In this document: one piece after another, positions 41,424 through 52,960 of the stretch
How positions within the stretch are numbered: the stretch's first letter is position 1
How the letters are laid out: every line of letters starts with the position of its first letter
Assembly (NCBI GenBank): GCA_005406025.1
Contig: BGZK01001421.1
Coordinates: forward strand, 62,001 to 126,000
Length of the DNA stretch: 64,000 nucleotides
From: Eumeta japonica
Taxonomy: Eukaryota; Arthropoda; Insecta; Lepidoptera; Psychidae
Direction: 5' to 3'
Notes under the pieces: generated by a model
Told to the model about the DNA's origin: nothing
The model's input: the letters and a program-made list of their open reading frames with translations, nothing else
Database searches by the model: none
Translations under genes and position numbers: made by a program

Positions 41424-43120
41424 TGGTTTCTATTTATTTTATATCACTATAATATGTATTACTGGAATTAAAATAGATAAAAAAAAAATAAAAAAAAAAT
41501 GAGTATAAGCACCTATCTTAACTTGTATGTTTCAACTTGCAAAATATTTTCTAAAGAGTAAACTTCATCATGATAAGAATAATAATTATCTACTGAAGTA
41601 GTTTCTTTTAAAAACCTTTCGAACTATAAGTATCGGTAATTCTTATTCATTATCTTGTTACAAAAATGCATTTACCTTATCATGGCAATCAGTGATAGTC
41701 TTAATACAATTTATCCACTTATTTATACATTACAATTCATACACTACAATTGATTAGTATAATGTGTCAGTTCGTTTAACTATGGGTGTTGTAATAGACA
41801 CAGAATGGCGAATCTCTTATTAATAATCAAAGTTTTAGTAGTACTTTCATACACATTAAATGTATGTATGAGAAATTAAATATACTCAGTGTTTCAAGTA
41901 TACAGTTCTTTTCGACACCTAAAAACCGTAACATCAGATATGCGTATGCCTCCATTTATAAAATGAAGTTTTCATGAGGTCATTAGCTTTTCAAATAGGC
42001 AGGAACGTATGATAATGACAATAAAAAGTATAGAATTATTCAATAAAAAAAATTATTTGATAGAAATGTTGAATAAAAGAATTTCAACTTATGAATCAGC
42101 AAATGTAATGTCCATAGAAGTCTACTATATATTACGACATAAATTTTATTTTAATTGGTTATAGAACAATTCTATATACAGTCTCGATTTTTTGTCTGTC
42201 CATCTATCAATAGACGTATCAACCACTAACATATTTTTATATCATTGTATAATTATGGCAAAATATTATTTTAAAACATATGTATTTATATAAACACACT
42301 GTAGGTACCATACCATAATTCGCTACCAGTCTATCATAGAAATGGATACATATACTAAAATTAATTGTTATAACTCGTATGGTAATACAAAATAGGACAA
42401 GAATGTATTTTTGTCAATGGATATATTATTAATTATATGGTAACCTGAACTAACTGATTGAATCTCTGATTATTTGAACAATAGGTATCTTTCGTTACAT
42501 CAGTACAAGAGACTTTGAAAATTCATGCCCTGTGTTTGTTACTATTTTTACTTTAGAGCATATGTATTAAATAGGAATACGTTACTGATTGGTCTTTTCC
42601 TTTTTTTTTTTTTTTGTAACAACGTGGTGAATTTCGGAAATATAAAATACGTTAATTGAAATTTTTATTAATTTAATAGTTTCTTTCATAATGTAATGTC
42701 CTTGATTCCAACAAATAACATTTTGTTAATGTCGTTTAAATGAAAACATTACGTTACTTAAAAGAGAAGACTCTGTTGTTTATATATTTGAGGTCTACTA
42801 ATAATTAAAAATAAAACATATGTTACTAAAACACTCCCTTTCAAAGTTCAAATAATAGTATTTTTTAATTTAGAAACCCCAAAGTCTCCGTGAAAATAAA
42901 TTAATACTACTGTGAATAGATATATGTATTCACTATTATTTTTGCGTGAAACTAATTTGATTTTTTCGGTGTTTACTAAATATAAATTACTAAAGCTTTA
43001 TTTTTAATTATATATTAAAAAATGATAATGGGGTGCTGTGTGAAATTAAAGTTAAAAGTAGCATCAATTCTGAAATAATTGGAACGTTTCTTCAAGATGC
43101 GCAGTGTCATTTATAACCAC
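41424..43120. other. AT-rich gene-free interval
   Basis: No gene or repeat supported. A poly-T run lies at 42600-42615. Confidence 0.45.
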
Positions 43121-43124
43121 AAAT

Positions 43125-43260
43125 GAGATAACAGCATTCGGATGGCTGTCGGGCGCGAGACGGTCGCAAACAATCATCGGAAGCGCTCGGCTCCTCGAAT
43201 ACATCCGACAAGTCTTGGGCGTTTTCAAACTCGAGCTAACGCGTCGAAACGAGACAATAT
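43125..43260. other. GC-rich island 3
   Basis: Short, sharply bounded block (for example GGGCGCGAGACGGTCGC at 43150-43166) between AT-rich sequences. No frame across it. Possibly conserved non-coding DNA. Confidence 0.35.
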
Positions 43261-43899
43261 CTGATAAATAGTTCTTAATAGTTAATTAATAAGGAAAACT
43301 CATATCCTCCAACTTATTCATCAATGATAGCATTAAACAGCCCCCGACGCAATACCTACACATTCAAGAGCAAACATGTATCGTTAATCTTCAATTCGTG
43401 TAGTTTCAATATCACTTTACTTCTAAGAAACGAAAAAATTGCAAATAATTGCCACTGTACAATGATGACATTGGATGTATTTACAATCAGAATTTATGCG
43501 GCTGTCATTATCAATTTAGATTCGAAATAAAACTGAAGTCGTGCTATTTAATATCTGAATTATAACTTAAGATTATAAAAAAAATCGTTTTCAAATGTCT
43601 AAATGAAAATGTAAATGGGTAAAGTCAAAATGTAATCGCGATGACCTTTCAATACACCTAATGCGCTTTTAATTAATAACATTTCCAAGTTAATGTTAGG
43701 TAATACTCTTGTTATTACACCAACAAATGATTTATTTTCGTATGCGAACGTATGAAATAATAATAATTAAATTAAGCGTAGGTACCTAGCACTTCTTACC
43801 ACTCACCACTAGAATATTAATAGAAGAAATGAACCTGTAACTTACAACAACAAGATGTTTATTTAGATTTTTTTTTAAAGGAGTGAATAGAAATAAACA

Positions 43900-44100
43900 T
43901 TGATGAAAGTAGCAAAAACTTTCAGGAATGGCCTGTAAGTTTATATTTTCGAATTTCTGAGCACTAAAAGCTTAAAGATAAGTCTTTGAGCTTAAATACA
44001 ACTACGTTTTTGAAATCATCAAGGATCTTACAACACATCGATAAATATCATAGCGCAAAGTCTTAGGGATGGCCTGCAGGGTCAATAGTTTTCAGATATT
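43900..44100. repeat. fragment of a dispersed repeat
   Basis: GGAATGGCCTG (43925) and GGGATGGCCTGCAGG (44057) recur within 140 bases and resemble the border of the element at 4632 (GGCCAACCCTGAAAC on the other strand). Decayed copy, limits uncertain. Confidence 0.3.
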
Positions 44101-44625
44101 TTTATTATAATTTATCAGTGAGTGCTCCATCAGCTTCAATACAAAGCTGAATACTAGTAAACTTGTTTTTAATATATATTTTGTAGTCCGCATAAACCGC
44201 CTTTTCAAATACAATCAGTCCATCTTTCGGTGATTAAAGCTGTTTTATTTGAGTTGATTTTTTAATTTAAAGAACCAACTAACTTCCACAGTGATGGACT
44301 AAGAATGTAAGAAGGTGACCTAAAATTTGACCAGTATTCTGTCCGGAAAGATTTAAGCGTCGAGTACGCGAAGGTACATGTTTCGTGCTGGCGTTTGTTC
44401 TCTTGCTGTTAACAGCAGCATTTCATGCGAAAATTTGGTAAATAATATTCAGCAATAATGCTTCTTCGATCTCGTTAGGCTACCGACACCGGACAACCTG
44501 GCAAAGAAAAAAAAAGTGATCTTAATTTTGCCTGCACTTCTCGCTCAGTTTACTTTGGTAGGCGTTGCTTCACTTTGAAACAACCTCACGACCGTGAATG
44601 ACGTTTCGTTTCTAGTTATTTATAA
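44100..44625. other. non-coding DNA
   Basis: No gene supported. Confidence 0.4.
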
Positions 44626-45165
44626 ATAGACTGGATGAAAACCCGGCTTCGCTCGGGTGAAATGCGACTCATAATATATGTGTTGGTACAAAATGTAGAG
44701 AGATATTTTTATAGTTATCGGTTCTCAAGGAATATTAAAGGCATAGATTCTTATAGCATCGTTCATTGTGTTTAATAAATATAGTCAATTAAAACTGCAA
44801 AAGTTTTTACATAAATAATTTTAATTTTAAATCAACTTTCGAAATAAACTAACATAAATTAACAAAACAAATAGCTTTTAAGGATTATTCTTTGTGAACC
44901 TCTCCGTTTCACCGACATGCTGAGTGGCGAGGCGTATGTGCGCTTAATATCCCACGTTTATTATTCTACTCAAGATGTCACTCGGTGTCAGTGACGTTTC
45001 GCTAGAGTAGCCAATATGGCTACTGCGATTTGTCTGTCAGCATCATTAGAATTTAACAAAATACTCGACAATCCGAATTTTGCGGATAGATGTTGTTGAC
45101 TCCAAATCTTTATTTTTTTATGTTTTATTATTCAGGTAAGGTTTCGATCGAGTGTACCCCTTGAA
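44626..45165. repeat. probable dispersed repeat with hairpin head
   Basis: Begins with TAGACTGGATGAAAACCCGG followed by CTTCGCTCGGGTGAAATG, a short hairpin (ACCCGG…TCGGGT) typical of repeat ends in Lepidoptera from memory. The right limit is uncertain. Confidence 0.4.
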
Positions 45166-45202
45166 GAAATTATTAATATAGATATTATTAATATAAATAT
45201 AT

Positions 45203-45232
45203 GTTACGGGTTATTTATAAATAGCCCGTAAC
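45203..45232. repeat. 15-bp inverted duplication without loop
   Basis: Arms 45203-45217 and 45218-45232 are reverse complements with one mismatch (A/G). Just upstream ATATTATTAATATA-like units are directly repeated (45169-45198). Confidence 0.85.
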
Positions 45233-45279
45233 GATATCGCCAACGCGCCGAAATGAGGCTGCTTAAAATTTTGCTATCA

Positions 45280-45665
45280 TGTCGTCGTGCAGAATGACGC
45301 AAACCATTCTATCCGAACTTCCTTCTAAGCCTGAGAAAGACTGTGCGGCACCTGGTGTGAAACTACTCTCCTTAGGCGAAGTTGACCTACAATTTTATGG
45401 ATACTTTTCGGTATAATCTGCAGTACGTGTTGAATCCTTTCGTATGTAATTCGCCTAATCTTTTGCATTATATTTTTCACTGCTACCACGTTTTCTTCTG
45501 CAAAACTGCCACGAAAGGGCGGCCATTTCTTTGCTCGTCCGTCAAAGTCACTCGACTGCCCTTAAACTCGTTGAATCAACGGTAAACAATCGCTTTAGAA
45601 GGGCTTTTGTCTTTAAATGGCATTCGAAGCCATTCGAATGATTCTTCTAACTTTATTCGATTATT
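45280..45665 (-). pseudogene. mariner relic, N-terminal DNA-binding part
   Basis: Minus-strand reading gives TVYR/WFNEFKG-like text near 45590, then SLTDEQR (a shifted frame), ENVVAV (about 45500), ITYERIQHVLQIIPKSIHKI (about 45450-45391), LRLRRVVSHQVPHSLS (about 45380-45333) and KEVRIEWF. This is the paired helix-turn-helix region of a mariner transposase. No catalytic part is seen downstream. It differs from the three mariner copies at 21-28 kb. Confidence 0.75.
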
Positions 45666-45669
45666 TTAA

Positions 45670-47170
45670 ATCGTACAAAATCCTAGCGTGAAAATGTTCT
45701 CGTTGTAGATCTATTTTTCAATGAGACAAAGTTATGTTTCCAAAAAATGCAGAGAGAAATTTGAATTTAAAGTATCCATATCTTTTTCTTTAAATAATTG
45801 TATTTTGCACTTCGTGCGAAATTAGGTAGTATATTCTTGTTAAAAATTGTTTTCCACATTGATATGGAAAATAAGGATATGCTTAAAAGAAGGTAATATA
45901 TGAAATTGTAAAATCGAAGGTTTGAAAAAATAAGAGTCATTTACTTTTTCTTTTAATTAATACTTAAATAAAATATAATTTATTTAATGACAGCTATAAA
46001 TAAAAGTTCTTAATAAAATAAATTAGGCCGACTTTGACATATTGTTCGTAACAGTTGTTCTCATAATTAGATTTAAACAATTTATTTTTACTACTGAAGT
46101 GAAATTTACATTTAAATTACATGTATCATTATTTGTATTTTTTTTTAATTTTGCACATAGGTAGTGGGTAGTATTCATTAAAATAATATTCATTTTTCTA
46201 CATATTTTGGGGAAAAATAGAAATTTTGATTTTTTTGAGTCTCACATTTTGCTTCTCCAAGTTTTTGTACTTGTGCATACGGTGTCGAATTTCAATGATA
46301 GTATTCTTTTTAATGAATTCTATTTCGTAGATGAAATACAGATGGAAGATCACTGATGTCAACTTCGTTCAATAACTTTGCTTCAGAATTCTGTCCTATA
46401 ATTGAATTGTCTATGGATTTTCTCATACTACTTTCAGTTGCCATAATCTATTAATATAAAACAAAAATAAACAAAAAAAATATTGCCTAATATTTAGGGC
46501 TATAATCTCTGGTAAAAAAAGATAAAATAACATCGAACCTGTATCTTGATATAAGATACTTGATCCGTGTAGATATTCTGAATTGATTTTCGGCAATAAG
46601 GAATGGTTGTCTTTCTCAATTGCATGTAAAAAGAGCATGCTCACATTCTAATCATTTTTTTATTCTATTATTTTTTCATTCTATTGCATTGAATAGGACA
46701 ATCAACTTTTTCTCTCCCACATCTTTGCATGCTTTGTTTTTTAAACGTTAGAGTTTGACAACAATATTTCAAAACACATCGGCACAGTTATTTATGTCAA
46801 CTTTTTTTTATTTATACCTGCTTGTCGGGTAGTCGTGAAAGGAAACAAGTTGATAAATACTGTTTTAACATATTCCTTATGTTTCAAATTGTCGTTTATT
46901 AAGAAAGTAATACATTCGGGCATACATAAGTCTTCATATATAATACATTTTATGTAGTGAATATTTAATAATCGGCGAAGGACGATCGCGCTTCGCGTCC
47001 TGTACTATTAAGATTTATTAATGGTAAATTAATTATAATTATTCAAATTTTCCTTTAAAAAATGTCACGAATAAATTTTGTACTTTTGTTAGCGGTGTAA
47101 AATAATTACTTACCTTGCAAATGGACATTTCGACACTATTCTTCATTTCTTAAGAAATCAGTAGAAAATC
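45670..47170. other. AT-rich gene-free interval
   Basis: No gene or repeat supported. Confidence 0.45.
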
Positions 47171-47174
47171 GCAA

Positions 47175-47241
47175 TCGCGCGCGTGCGCGTGCGCGCAAAC
47201 ACGCATGCACGCACGTACGTACATACACACACACACACACG

Positions 47242-47283
<42 letters not shown>
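47175..47283. repeat. composite (CG)n-(CA)n-(TA)n alternating tract
   Basis: A run of purine-pyrimidine alternation that grades from CG-rich (CGCGCGCGTGCGCGTGCGCG) through CA-rich to TA-rich sequence. After one break (AAA at about 47197-47199), alternation holds with no exception to 47283, about 84 bases. Such tracts can adopt left-handed Z-DNA (CG and CA parts) or cruciforms (TA part). Confidence 0.9.
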
Positions 47284-47287
<4 letters not shown>

Positions 47288-47289
47288 CC

Positions 47290-47860
47290 TTGTTATTCTA
47301 TAGTGAAATAATTAGTCCATAACACAACATCAAACATATTTATTGACAATTACAAATAATAATCAAATGTAATTGGACAACGTTACGAATTTATGTATTT
47401 ATTTACCGTTATACGTGGGTGTGCGGAATATAATTTTATTTAAATTAAATACAAATTTAACAAAAAGGAAAATCATGATAAAAAACTCCATTTTTTCTTT
47501 TTGTACACACGGTAATATAATTCGTATACTTTTTACAATGCAAAACGATAATTCAGTGCTGTGTCAATTTCTAATTTTTCAGATTTTGACGTCACTTCCA
47601 TAAGCTAGTAATATATGTCAATGGTTTTTCACAGTATTTTTTTCCGTAGAAACATTGTGCACTGCCGATGTTAATATCCCGCAGTGTAGTGTCTGGTAAA
47701 ATAAATAAATCCAAAATTGATATCAATCATGTATATATACGTTGTACTGGTTTTAATTGTTACTTTATTGTTTTGTATATATCAATTCAGACTGCACAGT
47801 GGTAAACCCAGTGGCATTCCGACACATACTCTTGTTCGTCTTTCGACATATAAAATCTAT
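47290..47860. other. AT-rich non-coding DNA
   Basis: No gene supported. Confidence 0.4.
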
Positions 47861-47914
47861 TCTTAAATTCGAGAGGTAGAAAAAAAATATTTTTTTGAAT
47901 TTGAATGCCATGCC

Positions 47915-48165
47915 GTTGAGTCCGAGGCTCGTGGCGTCTCCCCTGGCCGTGCCAACTGTTCTCGATGCGCCCGTTGCTGCCTAGCTTGAGGTGCGGGGCG
48001 CCTCCCCTGCCCGCGCTGCCTGCCTCTAATGCCCGTAGCTGCCACCCGCTGCTGCAGCACCCGAAGTCCGTGGCATCCCCGCTGCCCGCGCGGTGCCCGC
48101 ATCTGACTGCAGGCTAAAGCTGCGTTTGTATCTCCGGGCGTCCTCGCGGCCGCGAGGCCGGAGGT
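47915..48165. repeat. GC-rich island 4 with degenerate ~70-bp tandem units
   Basis: Three diverged units begin near 47921, 47985 and 48061; each has a G-T/C-G-GG-C-CC pattern such as GTGGCGTCTCCCCTGGCC, GGGGCGCCTCCCCTGCCC and GTGGCATCCCCGCTGCCC. A 152-codon minus-strand frame covers the block (47863-48321), rich in Arg, Ala and Gly, but its composition is what GC-rich repeats give by chance. I see no domain. Confidence 0.5.
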
Positions 48166-48405
48166 TATGTATCGTTTCATGCATTGAACTAGTGTAAATG
48201 TCGGGTGAATAAGCATCATAAATAACTTATTGTTAAGATTGCGGCTTTGTTTCTCAAAGACGCGGGCTGCATGTCTGAAACCTGAAAAGAACCTATACAA
48301 AGCCCGTGACAAGTTCTCCAAATATTAAAATTTCAATAATGATGCCAGTAGGTAATGATGCCAATTCAATAAATATACGTTTATTTAAGAATTTCACTCT
48401 TTTTA

Positions 48406-49098
48406 GGGTTCCGAACAAAAACGGAACCCTTATAGTTTCATCATGTCTGTCTGTCGGTATGTAACAAGCACTTTATTTAAAAAGAACAAGGGATATTTTC
48501 ATGAAATTTATAGTGTAGGTGTCTTGTATAAGTCGCTACTTAGTTTGGTAATTAAAATACAAAAATAAATATTTTTAAAAGGGCACTCCGTGAATGTAAG
48601 AGAACCCAAAAAAATTTTTTTCAGCAAACATCAACGTGTGGTGCATATTTTGACAGTTCTTTTAAAAAAAATTAATGTTTCTACGAATTTCATCTGATTA
48701 TGTGAATAATTTCGGAAATGTTCGCTCCGAAGTTTACAGAAATTGTATCTCTCCCTTTATTTTCTACACCGTATGGCCAAAAATATGATAACGAAGGTAA
48801 CGCTTAATAAATACTTCCAACGAAAATTATTTTGAACATGATCGGATATCCAGTTTTTAAGTTATTGCTAAAAAACTGCGTTTCTCAATAAAAGAACGTA
48901 AGTGACATGAAGATACGCTCTTTTTCTGATACTCTTTAGCGTTTACTAGTTTAATAGTAATAGTCGACATACCTAGTTTTTTTAGTTACAGGTGACTGAA
49001 GTGCTTATCACTATGCTGTGCGGGAAACATGGAAAAATTGTAACAACGTATTTTTTTCATCTGTAGTGCATTTCTTTGTAATAATGGCTTCGGAACCC
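48406..49098. mobile_element. TA-flanked MITE-like element (GGGTTCCGA ends)
   Basis: The terminal GGGTTCCGA at 48406-48414 and its exact reverse complement TCGGAACCC at 49090-49098 are each flanked by TA (48404-48405; 49099-49100), which fits a Tc1/mariner-type target duplication. A nested GGAACCC follows the left end. No transposase inside. The first ~230 bases match the fragment at 20630-20872 in reverse. Confidence 0.65.
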
Positions 49099-49103
49099 TA
49101 TAA

Positions 49104-50765
49104 TGAGGATGGTCCAACATGCTCTTGGCCAGTTTCCTTTTTAATTAAATCAGGCTAAAGTTAAACTATTGTTCAAAATAAAATAAAAATGTGTCCATAA
49201 TCAAGATTCGAAATACCTGATTAGGCATAAAGTGCATCACTAACACACCACAACGTTAGTACTTAGTAATGTGCTACAAAATACATTAACGAAATATAAA
49301 AATTTGCATAGCATAATGATAAAATTTTGTTAGCTTGTAATAATTTTGTTGTTTATTTATACGATGGTAATTTTATTATTTTCATTACTATATCTAATTT
49401 ACTTTAATATTGTTTTGTATCACTGCAATATTTTTAACATATTTCAATTTCATTGCTGCAAACTTTGTGAATAGGAATCCAGTAAAGAGATAGGGTTAAC
49501 CATCGACGTATTTAATAGGTTCTTCGTCGTTGGCCTGCCGAGACTAAATCAATCAGTATGCCATATCCATTAATTTTGGCATTTTCAATGCCATTTATTT
49601 TTGATTTGCCACCTTGTAGCGAACGAACGATTAAACACGTAGATATGTGTGTGTTGTATTTTAAAATGTTGAAGCGCGTATCAACGAATTCTAAATATGT
49701 AAAAAATTTCAACTTCCTGCACTCTAAATATTGTAATAGGATTAGCAAACACGTTCTGGATGGAATGTTATTGTCAATTGTTCTATGATAGGTATGTTAA
49801 TGGTAATAAGTAGGTAGGTTAATATATTTTTGATTTATAAATCTTATTTTGCAGTCTTTTCTTAGAAATATATTTCTGACATATCTGATTATATTCATTG
49901 ACATTTCTGATTTAAGCGGAAATGTACGTGTATTATATGCAATGAAATTATCTCATAAACATTAACGCTAATAAATAATATTGCAACAAAACATTTTAAC
50001 TTCGTTTGACATCCACTTTAATGTATCCCTTTAACATTTTAATTATTTGTATAGGTTTCCTGAAGCCGAAGGCGGCAGGCACATATACATATGCATAAGC
50101 TTGATACGTTTTGCTTAGAAAATGTGCAAATATTTGTTTAGGCCGAGACTGGTGGCGGCCGCACGTTTGGCTAGGGGTTATGTAGAATTTGAACTTATAG
50201 GTCGATAATAATCCTATCCCTTTCCATTGCCTAGTTCTGGTGTGATTATGACTGAAACTTCATCACCTCGAGAGGTGCTTGTATGAGTTCCACCTTCCAC
50301 GGTAGCGCAGAAGGAGTGTAGTGTAACGCGCAGTGTACAAATACATGTTTTAAAACCACAGACATTTAGTGCAGTTAGAGGGTTTGTGCAATATGGATCA
50401 TTTTAGGGTAAATCTCCCCAGGGTAGGATATTGGGTTAAAACTTGAAAATGGTTCAAGTTGACTGAAAATCTTAGTTTTGTGTGAATATGTAATAGATTT
50501 GTTAGTGTATAGTTTTCTTGACCACCAGTTTCTTTATATTTTCTCGTACTCAGTTGAATACCACGCTGCGCTATAAAAAGGTAATAGCACTATTTAAAGC
50601 GACATATGGTGATGACCTTAATTAAAGGAAAGTAGAAATAATTCAATTATTTACTTATCATTATATGTCTAAAAGTATAGTGGTATATAAAAAACAGAAC
50701 GAAGCGTTTACACACCCATAGACTAACACAGAAGAGAGTTTACATGCGTAACAGAATATGCGTTG
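49104..50765. other. non-coding DNA
   Basis: AT-rich with a mixed patch at 50140-50310. Two antisense frames of 76-78 codons overlap at 49512-49788 but neither has a recognisable domain. No gene supported. Confidence 0.4.
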
Positions 50766-50770
50766 CCCAA

Positions 50771-51050
50771 TGAAGCTGGTAGTTCAGTGGTTAAGAGCGT
50801 TGCCTTCAAATCAGAAGATTTGAGTTCGATACCGATCATTGGCGAGATGACTCTTGAGTATCAACTTAAGTCAGACTAGCCCGTTTCCTCGCCACAGAGC
50901 GAGCGGTTTGGTTTGTCTTAATAAACGATAACCAATAACAAAACACAAACCGATTTCTTAAGGTGTTCTGTCGGAGATCACGTTAATAATTTGGCTCCGG
51001 ATGTTGGAATAGCATAGGTGACGACCGTTTTTACCGACCCTCAACATCAA
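50771..51050 (+). repeat. tRNA-derived SINE
   Basis: The head has an A box-like TGGTAGTTCAGTGG (50777-50790), the phrase GTTGCCTTCAAATCAGAAG and a B box GAGTTCGATACC (50822-50833). It is the same head type as at 28940-29005 and 56090-56155. The body continues with non-tRNA sequence; its right end is unclear. Confidence 0.7.
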
Positions 51051-51059
51051 GATCAGGAG

Positions 51060-52370
51060 TAAAACCTAATAAGGTTTAATAATTATTCATTAATAAATGC
51101 ACTCAATAAATGTATCAGAGTTTAACAAGCAAAATAGATCTGAAGGAATTTTATGTCAGTTTTTCTCCTACGTGTACTTTTAAATTAAACGGTGGGGCGA
51201 AAAGAAAATTAAATTGTTTTGACATTTAATAAAAACATACAAACCCTATATAGAATAAAAACAGTGAGTTTATTTCCAACAACGTCGTTTTGTTACATAA
51301 ACATTGGTTTGTCTGGCGAATTCCAATATTTGTATATATTTATTCTATGTCAATATTGTAAAGGTATAAAAACATAGATATAAACAAGGTTGATGTTTAT
51401 TAAATGATGTTCGCATTCGGGGTGATTTTATTTTTACTGACAACATAATTTTATTTGTCGAATATATCGGTCTATGGCTTGTGGCGACGCTGTGTTCTAT
51501 ATTTGCATCTAGAAGCATAACCTATATGTTGCTTGTACTCAATATACAACATTTGACGTTGGATAATGTCAATGTGTCAATGACAGTCGCTGTCAAATTA
51601 ATACCATTGACATTAACGTTTATTTTTATTTACACGTTGTGTTTTCCTCAAAAATATTTTTACGTATTCTTGTTAATTACTTACTGTCATGCGAGTCAGC
51701 ACAATTAGGAGGGGGAGCAGTGCTTGTTAATATTAAAGTAAATACAATTTTTTTTTTAAATAAGCACAAAACAGAGTAAACGCACTTCTTTCCATCCCAT
51801 TGAGGTTATTCACCACAAATATGTTACAAAATGAAATAAAATGAAATAGTGAATCCGTTGAAAGAGTGAATATAAATTTAATGTCACACGTTAGAAGAAC
51901 AATTACATTTTTTATTTAATTGATAAAAGTAAGATAGAAAGTTAATAATACGATAACTGTACAAATAAAATTATAAGCACATTATATGTGAGATATTTAT
52001 ACATCGCTCACAACAACCGATGTTAAAAGTAATACTTATTATGAAGCGTCATTAAGTATTGTATTTCTTAAATATTTTCCTACCAGACATAATTCTTTCA
52101 CATAAGTCTTGTAAAGGGTTTATTCAGTTAAGTACTTTGTAAAATAGTGACAGTAATTTTTTTTTCATTCGATTGCGCTTCTCTAAATTTTTCATTGTAA
52201 ATATCAGAAACCTAATAGGAATACACGTTATTGTAGAATCCATCGCATACTGATTAAAAAGAAAGTGCCTTAAAAAACAAGCGTGTGTAAATATGTACCA
52301 GGGAAATGTCAGCCGGCATCCAGTCAGCTATGAAGAGAGCACGGGTTCACCTGAAAACGGGAATTTAGTT
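51060..52370. other. AT-rich gene-free interval
   Basis: No gene supported. Confidence 0.4.
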
Positions 52371-52374
52371 ATCC

Positions 52375-52960
52375 GTAAGTAGTACGCGGCGCGCCGATAA
52401 GATCTGACGCGACAGAGCTACCCGAAAGGGTGTAATAAAGAGCGGGCTCGCGGTAAGAAAATGAAAAGCGATCTTCACGACGGACCTTTGTCGAAGTTAG
52501 TCGTTCGGAGGGGTGCGGCGGTGGGGCCGGGCGCGGGGGTCGAGAGTTCACGCACGGATTCATTTCTAATTTTCCGTCATTGTCTGCGTTAAATTAGTGT
52601 TTGCTTTGATTTATTTGTGCGGGCCCCGTTAGAAGAAAATTGAAATATCCCACGGCTCCGGAGCGGCCGTCCCCGGATCGGTTTTTGGGTTGCGTAATTA
52701 CAAGTTACTCGTTTACACAAAGGCCGTGCGTCCGTCTCGCTTGCTCGCCCTATCGCCCTCCCTGTCTCTTCGACTTTAACGGACGTTATAACGACGTTCG
52801 TTGTTGCACGTAATTATTTTCGGTGAGCGATGTCGTCGACGGATTTAAATTATGGGCCCGTGTCGGGTCCTGTTCACGACATCAAACGAGTAATGATGAC
52901 GTGTTTAATCAAACGAAGTCTCTGTTGACGGTTCATTTACGTGGTTCGTGGCCCTAATCC
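52375..52960. other. GC-rich island 5
   Basis: A long block of balanced to GC-rich composition with high-complexity sequence (for example GGTGCGGCGGTGGGGCCGGG at 52513-52532, and TTAATCAAACGAAGTC-type tail). Stops occur in all frames over its length. The lack of repeats and of coding signal, with abrupt edges, makes conserved non-coding regulatory DNA the best guess. Confidence 0.4.

Noticed and set aside
47863..48321. 152-codon minus-strand frame rich in Arg, Gly and Ala
   Set aside because: Coincides with degenerate GC-rich tandem units and has no recognisable domain or start context.
49512..49788. Paired antisense frames of 76-78 codons
   Set aside because: Each shadows the other; no domain or repeat match could be supported.
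50771..50845. tRNA gene
   Set aside because: A and B boxes are present but the arms do not form a proper cloverleaf and the same head recurs at 28.9 and 56.1 kb, so it is a SINE.
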